Assembly: GCA_016795565.1 (NCBI GenBank)
Contig: JAEUGW010000033.1
Coordinates: 1 to 64,000, forward strand
Source: Opitutaceae bacterium
GTDB taxonomy: Bacteria; Verrucomicrobiota; Verrucomicrobiia; Opitutales; Opitutaceae
Reading direction: 5' to 3'
Length of the DNA stretch: 64,000 nt
Position 1 is the first letter of the stretch. Every line of letters starts with the position of its first letter. Position numbers and translations under genes: made by a program. Of the stretch, positions 45,711 to 54,184 are shown one piece after another. The notes beneath the pieces were generated by a model. It was not told the DNA's origin. It worked only from the letters and a program-made list of their open reading frames with translations, and ran no database searches.

Positions 45711-47825
45711 TCAGCGCGGCGTGATCGTCAGCGGGCCGATCGACAGCCAGTCCCTCGTGTCCCGGCCCTGCGGTCCCGGCCAGAAGGACAGCTCCACCTC
45801 GCCCGGCCGTTCCAGCTCGAAATCAATCCCGATGGTCTGTTCGCCCCGGTCACCGAGGTTGGCCCGCGGATCCAGCAGGCGGCTGAAGAGCGGCGTGTGT
45901 CGGCCGGCCGCATCCACCGCCTCCAGGCGCAGTTCCACCCCGTCGGTGCAGTCACTGGCGGACAACTCGGCCGCGTAGGTCTCCAGCGGGAAAGAAAACG
46001 AGGTGTCCAGCCGCTGCCGGCCCGCCGGCAGCGTAAAGACGAGCCGGGTGACGGGATGCGCCCCAAAACGGTAGGCGGCACCGGACTCGTTCACCGCCGG
46101 CCCGAAGGTGCTGAAGATGCGGGTGGGCTTCGGCTGCATGCGATGCAGCATCCGCCCCAATTGGGGCGGACCGCCCGCCACCTCCACCCACTCGTTCTTC
46201 ATCGGCCGGGACCAGTCGGCCCTCATCCGCAGCGGATTGGCCTCATCCCAGCCCGTTTGCTCGAAAGTCAGGAGATTTTGCTCCAGCCGCGCGGCGGGCA
46301 GGAAAATGGAGTAGTTGCGCCATTTGAGCAGGGGCTGCGCTTCCAGCCCGCGCGCGACGGCCCGGTCCACCAGCCACTGATAGTTCTCCGGCGGCTGATC
46401 CAGCACCAGCGCCCCGAGCTTCTCCCCCGCCAGGTTGTCCCAAGCCTGGTCAACCCGTTGCATGATGCGGGCGTAATCCGACCGGAGCATGAGCGCCCGG
46501 CGCTGGGCATAGTAGGGGGTCATCGAGTTCCAATCCTGCCCGGTGATGATCACATACTCATCCGGCCGCGTCAGGTCGCGCAGCAGCGCGCTGAGGCCGT
46601 CGCCGCCCAGGCTCACGCCCCGCTGGATCGGGTAATAATGCCCCAGGTAGCGGTAGGCCTGTGTGCCGCAAACCATCAGCGCGATGGCCGCCAGCAATAC
46701 CCGCGGCACCGGCGAATCGGCCAGCGCCACCAGCGCCAGGCCCATGGCCAGGAGCAGGAACACCGTGTTGGCCATGAAGTAATAGTCATGGTTGGCATAC
46801 AGCACGGGAAAGATCAGCAGCGCCGCGGCAAAGCCGCCCACGCAGGCCAGAATCTCGCGCCACCGCTTGCGCCCGGCCAGCAGCACGACTGCCACGCATG
46901 TGCCCCAGGCGAGAAAGCCGCTCAGCTCCTCGGAGAATATCCGCCAGGTCATCTTCCAGAGCGCCGGCGAAACCCGCGCCTCCAGCGTGCCCCAAGTGAA
47001 CGACTGGAGATGCCCGGAGTCGAGGAACCCCGCCAGCGGGTTTTTCGCCTTCACCACGTCGGCATAGCGCACCCAGGCATAGGTGCACGCAAAGGGCAGA
47101 GCCACCGCCGCGGCCATCCAGCGGATCTCCGCCACCCACCGGCCGGCCGCGCGTTGCCGCCAGAGCCGGAGCGCGGCCCAGATTCCCGTCGGCAGCAGGA
47201 AGATGATGAAGGTCGTCACCTTGACCAGGCCGGCGCCCGTGCCCGCCAGCACCGCCACCGCCAGCCAGCCGCGGCTGCGCTCCGCCACGGCCCGCTCAAA
47301 GCCCACCCAGAACCACAGCGCCAGCGCCAGCGCCATTGTCTCCATGAGCACGGCGCGGGCGTAGAAGATGTAGAACGGACACGTCACCACCACGGCCAGC
47401 ACCAGCCAGCGTCGCGCCGGCGGCACGCGCCAGCGCGCCAGCAGCAGGAAAAGGGCGGGCAGGGCCAGGTAGAAGCACGCGATGCCCACCAGCCGCCCCG
47501 ACATCGTGATGCCCAGGCCGCTTTGCCGGCTCAGCGCCGCCACCGACCATTGGTAGAGCGGGAACTCCATCGGGATGGACCACGGCTTGCCCAGCACCGG
47601 CGTCGGATACTCCAGCGAGAAATTTCGTTCCTGCTTGATGAACAGGGCCGAGAGCGCCGTCTGCGCCTGCCGGTATTCGACCCCCGGCATGTTCTTGCTC
47701 TCCCACCCGACCGTCATCCCCCACAGGTGGAAGGCCAAACCGGCGAGAAAGAGTGCCAGCGCCCACCGGGCTTCGCCGCGCGTCGGTTCACCGGCGGGCG
47801 TTGGGGGGTCGGACGCAGGGCGCAT
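45711..47825 (-). CDS. GT39-like membrane glycosyltransferase (ArnT/PMT-type)
   Basis: A 704-residue polytopic protein with about eleven or twelve N-terminal helices and a beta-rich C-terminal domain (about 500-704). The first extracytoplasmic loop has GVEYRQAQTALSALFIKQERNF, matching the acidic-Arg motif of lipid-phosphate-sugar-dependent GT-C enzymes. It would transfer a sugar from an undecaprenyl-phosphate carrier to glycan, lipid or protein on the periplasmic side. It is the only minus-strand gene within the polysaccharide locus. The start at 47825 is chosen over one 12 codons upstream. Confidence 0.78.
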   Translation of the reverse strand: MRPASDPPTPAGEPTRGEARWALALFLAGLAFHLWGMTVGWESKNMPGVEYRQAQTALSALFIKQERNFSLEYPTPVLGKPWSIPMEFPLYQWSVAALSRQSGLGITMSGRLVGIACFYLALPALFLLLARWRVPPARRWLVLAVVVTCPFYIFYARAVLMETMALALALWFWVGFERAVAERSRGWLAVAVLAGTGAGLVKVTTFIIFLLPTGIWAALRLWRQRAAGRWVAEIRWMAAAVALPFACTYAWVRYADVVKAKNPLAGFLDSGHLQSFTWGTLEARVSPALWKMTWRIFSEELSGFLAWGTCVAVVLLAGRKRWREILACVGGFAAALLIFPVLYANHDYYFMANTVFLLLAMGLALVALADSPVPRVLLAAIALMVCGTQAYRYLGHYYPIQRGVSLGGDGLSALLRDLTRPDEYVIITGQDWNSMTPYYAQRRALMLRSDYARIMQRVDQAWDNLAGEKLGALVLDQPPENYQWLVDRAVARGLEAQPLLKWRNYSIFLPAARLEQNLLTFEQTGWDEANPLRMRADWSRPMKNEWVEVAGGPPQLGRMLHRMQPKPTRIFSTFGPAVNESGAAYRFGAHPVTRLVFTLPAGRQRLDTSFSFPLETYAAELSASDCTDGVELRLEAVDAAGRHTPLFSRLLDPRANLGDRGEQTIGIDFELERPGEVELSFWPGPQGRDTRDWLSIGPLTITPR

Positions 47826-47936
47826 CCGGCGAACCCAAAGGCAGGCTCCCGGCGAAGCCAATCCTTTTGTGCCTCCGCAGTCCGGGAACTGGCTTTACTC
47901 CCCTCCGCCCCACCCGCTTTATCTCGAACCCGTTGC

Positions 47937-50900
47937 ATGACCGCTCCCGCCGCGCCCAGCTTCCACATCGACAGCCCCGCCCACTGGCGGCCGGAAGCCG
48001 CCGGGCTGGAGGTCACCGGCTGGCTCTTCGCCGGTTCTGGTGCCCAATGCGTTGATATCCGCGCCCGCGTCGACCGGCGCGCCACCCTCGGCCTTTACGG
48101 CCTCGACCGGCCGGATACCCAAGCGGCCTTCGGCGGCGGGCTGCCCGCCCTCCGCACCGGCTTCATCCAGCGCGTCCAAGTCTGGCGCGGTGCCCGCGAA
48201 CTCGCGCTCGACTGGCACGATGGCACCCAATGGCGCGAGTTCTTCCGGGTCGCGCTCGACACCTCCGCCCTCCCCCCGGACGCCCGGAAGCCCGCCCGCA
48301 TCCTGCGCGCCGCCGTCGTCTACCAGTCGCTCGACTACCTCTACCAGCACTTCGGCCATCTCGGCTGGGGCCAGCTCTGCCGCGAGGCTGACCGCATCCT
48401 GGCCGACGTCCTCACCGCCAACAGCGACATCGCCATCGGCGAGCACTTCCTCGGTTTCATCGAGAACCCGGGCTACTGGATCAATGCCGGCTACGACAAG
48501 TTCCGCATCACCGGCTGGCTCTTCGGCACCGGCTCCGAGATTCGCCAGCTCAGCGCCACCACCGGCGTGCTCACCGAGAACCGGATTGTCTACCCGAAGG
48601 ACCGGCCCGACGTCGCCGCCCACCACCCCGCCCACGCCCATGCAGCCAAGTCCGGCTACTACGGCCTCGTCGACCTGCGCGCTGGCACGCCGAATCCCGT
48701 CAACCTGAAGATTTTTGCCGAGCTGCCCGACGGCCGCCGCCCGCTGGCCTTCGCGCGCCGCATGTATCTCGACCAGCGGCACGGCCTGCCCGGCCCCATT
48801 CCCCTCTACCGTCGCACCCGCTTCTACAAGGTCGTCGCCGCCTTCCTCCGCGGCGCCCTGCTCGGCCGCTTCGTCTTCGACAGTTGGCCGGGCTCACGGG
48901 CCGAAATCGCCCGCCTGCACACGCATCTCGGTGCCAACCTCGGCCGCGGCGAGGCCCGCCCGCTGCCCGCCGCCGTCGTCCGCCGCCGCGACCAGGATCC
49001 CTACACCCGCTGGTGCTGGCACAACCGCCTCACCCCGCGCCTGCGGACGGTCCTTCAGCAAGACGCCGACGCCCTGGCCAGGGCCGGCGGCCCGCTCCTC
49101 AGCGTCGTGGTGCCCGCCTACAACACCCCGGAAAAATACCTGCGCGAGCTCCTCGACTGCCTCCGCCAGCAGCTCTACCCCCGCTGGGAGCTCTGCATCG
49201 CCGACGACGCCTCGCCCCAGCCGCACGTCCGGCGCATCCTCGAGGAGGCCGCGCGCGCCGACGCCCGCATCAAGCCCGTCTTCCGCCCCGCGAACGGTCA
49301 CATCGCCCGCGCCACCAACTCCGCCCTCGAGGTCGCCACCGGCGAGTTTGTCGCCCTCCTCGATCACGACGACCTCCTGCCGCACGACGCCCTTCTGCAC
49401 GTCGCCGCCGCCCTCGCCCGCCACACGACCGTCAGCTACCTCTACACCGACGAGGACAAGATTGACGACACCGGCCGCCGCTTCGATCCGCAATTCAAGG
49501 GCGGCTGGAGCCCGGAGATGGCCCTCACACACAACTACACGCACCACCTCACGGCCATCCGGCGCGCCATCGTGGAAAAGGCCGGCCGCCTCCGCCCCGA
49601 CTTCAACGGCGCCCAGGATATCGACCTCTTCCTCCGTTGCTGGGAGCTCATCCCCGACCGTGATGTCGTCCATGTGCCCTATGTCTGCTACCACTGGCGC
49701 GCCCACGCCGAGAGCACGGCCACGCGCGGCGACCAGAAGGGCTACCTCTTCGACGCCGCGCGCCGCGGCATCGCCGAGGCCGTCGCCCGCCGCGGGCTGC
49801 GCGCCGAGCCCATGCTGCCGGCCTTTGCGAAAAGCTACGCGCTCTGCCTCCACCAACTGCGCTGGGAGCCCGCCCTCCTGCGCGAAAACCCCGTCACCAT
49901 CGTCATCCCCACCAAGGACCGCGCGGACCTGCTGGCCCGCTGCCTCGACTCCCTCGCCCGCACCGTGCCGCAGGAATCGGTGCAGGTCATCGTCGTGGAC
50001 GACGGCTCGACCGATGCCGCCGCGCTCGACCTGCTCGCCGCCCTGCCCGCCCGCCCCGACCTGCGTGCCGAGGTCGTCCGCGCCCCGGCCGACGGCGAAG
50101 GCTTCAACTACTCCCGCCTGGTCAACCTCGGCACCGCCCGCGCCGCCACCCCGCTGGTCCTCCACCTCAACAACGATGTCGAGGCCCTCGAGCCCGGCTG
50201 GCTCGAGGACATGGTCGGCTGGATGAGCATCCCCGGCGTCGGCATCGTCGGCGCCAAGCTCCTCTATCCCGACGGCACGATCAACCACGCCGGCATCTCG
50301 CTCAGCGCCGAGGACGGCCTGCCGCATGTCCTCTTCGAGCGGGAGCCGGCCGAGGATCTCGGCTATCTCTTCCTCCCGCAGGCCGCGCGCAACGTGGCCG
50401 CCGTCACCGGCGCCTGCCTCCTGACCCGCACGGGCCTCTATCGCGAGCTGCACGGCTTCGAGGAGACCAAGCTCCGCGTCGCCTACAACGACGTGGACTA
50501 CTGCCTGCGCGCCCGCGCCGCCGGCCACCGCATCGTGTGGACACCCCAGGCCGTGCTCCGCCACGTGGGCAGCGCCTCGCGCGGTTCCGCCTACGCCGAG
50601 CGCGAGCACGTCGCCTACCTCGCCGCCCACGGCACCGCCCGCGACCCCTACCGCAGCGACGCGCTCGACTTCCCGCCGCGCCACCTGCCGCTCAACCCCT
50701 GGCACCAGCGCTACGCCGGGACCCTGCGGCCGTTCCGCGCCCTCGTCGTCACCCACAACCTCAACTACGAGGGCGCGCCGATCTTCCTCTTCGAGCTCGC
50801 CCGCTACCTCGCCGAGCAGCCGGGCGTCACCGTCACCGTCGCCTCGCCGCAGGACGGGCCGCTCCGCGCCCGCTTCGAGCAGGCCGGCCTCAAGGTCGAG

Positions 50901-51899
50901 CTCTGGGAGGCCGCCCCGCTCGCCGCCGCGAAATCCCCGGCGGAGTTCGCCGCCGCGCTCGGCCGGTTCGCCGCCGCGCGCACCTGGGAGCACGCCGACG
51001 TCTTCGTCTGCAACACGATGACCGCCTTCTGGGCCGTGCACCTCGCCGCGCACCTCGGCAAGCCCTCCGCCCTCTACGTTCACGAGAGCAACTCCGTGAA
51101 GCGCTTCTTCGCCCCGCTGCTCCCGCCGCTGATGCACGGCTGCGTCGAGGAGGCCTTCCGCCTCGCCACCCGCGTCGTCTTCACCGCCCGCGCCACCCGC
51201 GACCTCCACGAGGATCTGAACGTCAACGACAACTTCCGCACCCTCCGCAGCTGGGTGGACTTCGGCCGCATCGAGGCCTTCAAGGCCGCGCACGATCCGC
51301 GCGACCTCCGCCGCAAGCACGGCCTCGACCCCGACGCCATCCTCGTCGTCAACATCGGCTCCGTCTGCGAGCGCAAGGGCCAGCACATCTTCATCCGCGC
51401 CATCGACCTCATGAAGGAGGAGCTCGCCGCCAAGTTCCCCGGCCGGAAGATCCAGTGGGTCATGGTCGGGGCCCGCGAAGGCCTCTACATGGAGTCCCTC
51501 GCCGGCGACATCCGCATGATGGGCCTGGCCGACGTGCGGATCTTTCCCGAGACCGGCGACATCTTCGACTTCTACCGGCTCGCCGACCTCCTCGTGTGCA
51601 CGAGCTTCGAGGAGTCCTTCCCCCGCGTGCTGCTCGAGGCCATGGTCTTCGGCCCGCGCATCGTCAGCACCGACGTCAACGGCATCCCCGAGATGGTCAC
51701 CGACACCGACGAGGCCCACCTCGTGCGCCCGGGCGACCCCTTCAAGCTCGCCGTCGGCCTCCTCAAGGCGCTCGACGACCACTGCGCCGGCCGCGACAAG
51801 ATGCCCTCGATGGCCTACGCCCGCGCCGCCCGCAACTACCACCACGCCCGCGCCCTGCCGCAGCACCTCCGGATGATCCGCGAGGCCTGGCTCGGCTGA
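47937..51899 (+). CDS. Trifunctional glycosyltransferase (GT2-GT2-GT4) with two N-terminal beta modules
   Basis: A 1320-residue protein. Module 1 is about residues 10-115 (VTGWLFAGSG..LGLYGLDRPD) and module 2 about 170-280 (ITGWLFGTGS..AELPDGRRPLAFARR). GT2-1 is about 385-600, with SVVVPAYNTPEKYL and the metal motif LLDHDD at 474-479. GT2-2 is about 625-890, with VTIVIPTKDRADLL and HLNNDVEAL. GT4 is about 930-1315, with THNLNYEGAP, NIGSVCERKGQH and CTSFEESFPRVLLEAMVF. All three catalytic domains look intact. The start at 47937 is chosen because the frame upstream is antisense to the GT39-like gene. It is first of five tandem paralogous genes. Confidence 0.88.
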   Translation: MTAPAAPSFHIDSPAHWRPEAAGLEVTGWLFAGSGAQCVDIRARVDRRATLGLYGLDRPDTQAAFGGGLPALRTGFIQRVQVWRGARELALDWHDGTQWREFFRVALDTSALPPDARKPARILRAAVVYQSLDYLYQHFGHLGWGQLCREADRILADVLTANSDIAIGEHFLGFIENPGYWINAGYDKFRITGWLFGTGSEIRQLSATTGVLTENRIVYPKDRPDVAAHHPAHAHAAKSGYYGLVDLRAGTPNPVNLKIFAELPDGRRPLAFARRMYLDQRHGLPGPIPLYRRTRFYKVVAAFLRGALLGRFVFDSWPGSRAEIARLHTHLGANLGRGEARPLPAAVVRRRDQDPYTRWCWHNRLTPRLRTVLQQDADALARAGGPLLSVVVPAYNTPEKYLRELLDCLRQQLYPRWELCIADDASPQPHVRRILEEAARADARIKPVFRPANGHIARATNSALEVATGEFVALLDHDDLLPHDALLHVAAALARHTTVSYLYTDEDKIDDTGRRFDPQFKGGWSPEMALTHNYTHHLTAIRRAIVEKAGRLRPDFNGAQDIDLFLRCWELIPDRDVVHVPYVCYHWRAHAESTATRGDQKGYLFDAARRGIAEAVARRGLRAEPMLPAFAKSYALCLHQLRWEPALLRENPVTIVIPTKDRADLLARCLDSLARTVPQESVQVIVVDDGSTDAAALDLLAALPARPDLRAEVVRAPADGEGFNYSRLVNLGTARAATPLVLHLNNDVEALEPGWLEDMVGWMSIPGVGIVGAKLLYPDGTINHAGISLSAEDGLPHVLFEREPAEDLGYLFLPQAARNVAAVTGACLLTRTGLYRELHGFEETKLRVAYNDVDYCLRARAAGHRIVWTPQAVLRHVGSASRGSAYAEREHVAYLAAHGTARDPYRSDALDFPPRHLPLNPWHQRYAGTLRPFRALVVTHNLNYEGAPIFLFELARYLAEQPGVTVTVASPQDGPLRARFEQAGLKVELWEAAPLAAAKSPAEFAAALGRFAAARTWEHADVFVCNTMTAFWAVHLAAHLGKPSALYVHESNSVKRFFAPLLPPLMHGCVEEAFRLATRVVFTARATRDLHEDLNVNDNFRTLRSWVDFGRIEAFKAAHDPRDLRRKHGLDPDAILVVNIGSVCERKGQHIFIRAIDLMKEELAAKFPGRKIQWVMVGAREGLYMESLAGDIRMMGLADVRIFPETGDIFDFYRLADLLVCTSFEESFPRVLLEAMVFGPRIVSTDVNGIPEMVTDTDEAHLVRPGDPFKLAVGLLKALDDHCAGRDKMPSMAYARAARNYHHARALPQHLRMIREAWLG

Positions 51900-51908
51900 G
51901 CCCCCGCC

Positions 51909-54161
51909 ATGCACGAGACCGCCTTTAGCTTCTCCCGCCTCGAGTCGCACGCCTCCGGCGCCGTGCTCGCCCCCGGCCAGCACATCCTGGGCGGCTGGGT
52001 GATGCCCCGGCCCGGCGGGCACTTCGTGGACGTGCGCGCGCGGCTGGGCGGCCGGATCTTCCCCGGCATCCTCGGCTGGCCGCGCGCCGACCTCGCCGCG
52101 CATTTCCAGACCGGCCGCGCCGTGGCGCTCGCCGAGTTCAAGATCGTCGTGGAGCTGCCACCGGGGGCTTCCGACCTCGTGCTGGAAGTCCTCGAAATCG
52201 AAGGCCGCTGGTCCGAGTTTCAAACCATCCGGCTCACGGCCGACGGCGCCCTGCCCCCCGTCGAAGTCGCCATGCCCTCGGGTCCGCCGCTGCGCTGGCA
52301 CGAATACGGCCGGGCCCTCCAGCTGTTGCTCTGGGCCGCCCGCCGCGAGTCGGCGCGCCCGCTCGCCGCACTCGCGCACGAGCTCGTCGCCTCCCTCCCC
52401 TGGCCGCGCGACCTGCGCCATCCGCATCCGCCCTTCAAGGGCCACCTCGACGAGCCCGCCGCCGTCACCCGCAGCGGCTTTGGCCGCGTGCCGGTGCTGG
52501 GCTATCTCTTCCACGAAACGCTGCCCATCAAGCGCGTGCTCGCCACCTTCGACCTCCAGGTCTGGCAGACCATCGGGCACGGGCTGCCCTCGCCCGGCCC
52601 CGCGAGTTATTATCCCCAGTTCCCTACCGCCGCACGCTGCGGCCTCTACGGCGTCATCGACGCGCCGGCGCAGCTGCCTGCGCCGCTCTGCCTGCGGCTT
52701 TATGCCGAGTTGCCCGACGGCAGCCTGCACCTCTGCTCGGTCCAGCGCGGCCTCCCCTTCACCAACGAGGAGGAGAAGAGCCCGTATCCCGCCCGAGCCG
52801 ATGTCACTGTGGCCGATGCCCACGAGATTCTGCAGCAGGCGCTGGCCGGTGCCGGCCGGCCGCTGATCCGCGACGCCGAGTTCGCGGGCGAGTTGGCCCG
52901 GATCGAGGCTGACTTCGCGCGGCGGGCCCCGGCCAGAATCATCGCCGTCCCTCCGCTCGCCCCCGCACCGCACCGCGCGTCTGCCCCGCTCCCGCGCTCC
53001 GCGCTGCTCGTCACGCACAATCTCAACCACGAGGGCGCGCCGCTCTTCTTCCTCGACTACGCCCGCCACCTGGCGGCGCAGGGCGTGGCCGTCACCATCC
53101 TCAGTCCCGAGGACGGGCCGCTGCGCGCCCGCTTCGCCGAGTTTGCCCGCGCGATCCGCCTCGTAGACGCCGGGCCGGTCTTCGCCGCCACCGATGCCGG
53201 CGCGGCCCGCGCGGCGCTGGACGCCGTGGCCCGCGCCGTGGATTTCCCGGCCTGCGACCTCGTCGTCTGCAACACCTTCACCACGTTCTGGGCGGTGCAT
53301 GCCGCCAAGGCCGCCGGCCGCCGCGTGCTGCTCTATGTCCACGAGAGCACCACCCCGGCCAGTTTCTACGTCGGCCGGGTCTCCGCCGCCGTGGTCACCC
53401 TCGCCGAGCAGGCCTTTGGCCTGGCCGACTGCGTCTCCTTCACCACCGCCGCCACGCGGCGATATCACTGCGACTACGACCGACCCGAAAACCACCGGCT
53501 CACCCCGGGCTGGATCGAGGTCGCCCGGCTTGACGCCTGGCGCGCGCAGCATCCCCGATCGGACCTGCGCGACCGCTTCCACCTCCGGCCCGGCGAGCTG
53601 CTCGTCACCAATGTCGGCACGGTCTGCGACCGCAAGGGCCAGCACATCTTCGCCCGCGCCGTGGATCTGCTCTGGCGGCGCCACCCGGCCCTCGCGGCCC
53701 GCACGCGTTTTGTCATGCTCGGCGGCGGCGACACGCCCTTCGATGCCGTGCTGGCCGATCTCCTCTCCCATATCGACCGCCCCAATCTCGAGGTCCATCC
53801 CGCCTCGGCCGACTACCTGCCCTACTACGCCGCCGCCGACCTCTTCGTGTGCTCCACCTACGAGGAATCCTCCCCGCGCGTCATCCTCGAGGCCATGGTC
53901 TGCGAGGTTCCCCTGCTCAGCTCCGGCGTGCAAGGCGTGCCCGAGCAGGCGCGCGACAGTCTGGAGGCCACGCTCATTCCGCCCGGCGACACCGTCGCCC
54001 TCTGCGAAGGCATGGCGCGCCTCCTCCTGTCGCCCGGCATCGGCCGCGACCTCGCCGCCCGCGCCCGCGCCCGGGTGGTCGCCGAGTTCGACGCCGCCCT
54101 GCTCCTGCCCCGCCACGCCGCCCTCGCCGCCGAGATCGCCCGCCACGCGCCAGGCCCGTGA
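51909..54161 (+). CDS. Modular GT4 glycosyltransferase with two N-terminal beta modules
   Basis: A 750-residue protein. Module 1 is about residues 15-120 (LGGWVMPRPG..GILGWPRADLAAHF) and module 2 about 175-285 (PPFKGHLDEPAAVTR..AELPDGSLHLCSVQR). The GT4 domain (about 360-745) keeps THNLNHEGAPLFF, YVHEST, NVGTVCDRKGQH and CSTYEESSPRVILEAMVC, including the Glu-x7-Glu donor-binding motif. It lies 9 nt after the trifunctional enzyme. Donor and acceptor are unknown. Confidence 0.82.
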   Translation: MHETAFSFSRLESHASGAVLAPGQHILGGWVMPRPGGHFVDVRARLGGRIFPGILGWPRADLAAHFQTGRAVALAEFKIVVELPPGASDLVLEVLEIEGRWSEFQTIRLTADGALPPVEVAMPSGPPLRWHEYGRALQLLLWAARRESARPLAALAHELVASLPWPRDLRHPHPPFKGHLDEPAAVTRSGFGRVPVLGYLFHETLPIKRVLATFDLQVWQTIGHGLPSPGPASYYPQFPTAARCGLYGVIDAPAQLPAPLCLRLYAELPDGSLHLCSVQRGLPFTNEEEKSPYPARADVTVADAHEILQQALAGAGRPLIRDAEFAGELARIEADFARRAPARIIAVPPLAPAPHRASAPLPRSALLVTHNLNHEGAPLFFLDYARHLAAQGVAVTILSPEDGPLRARFAEFARAIRLVDAGPVFAATDAGAARAALDAVARAVDFPACDLVVCNTFTTFWAVHAAKAAGRRVLLYVHESTTPASFYVGRVSAAVVTLAEQAFGLADCVSFTTAATRRYHCDYDRPENHRLTPGWIEVARLDAWRAQHPRSDLRDRFHLRPGELLVTNVGTVCDRKGQHIFARAVDLLWRRHPALAARTRFVMLGGGDTPFDAVLADLLSHIDRPNLEVHPASADYLPYYAAADLFVCSTYEESSPRVILEAMVCEVPLLSSGVQGVPEQARDSLEATLIPPGDTVALCEGMARLLLSPGIGRDLAARARARVVAEFDAALLLPRHAALAAEIARHAPGP

Positions 54162-54184
54162 CCGCCGGTTCCATCCTTCGCGCC

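Noticed and set aside
44946..47936. Upstream extension of the trifunctional glycosyltransferase frame to 2317 codons
   Set aside because: The added part is antisense to the GT39-like gene and out of frame with the epimerase, and has no domain. The ATG at 47937 begins the first recognisable module.
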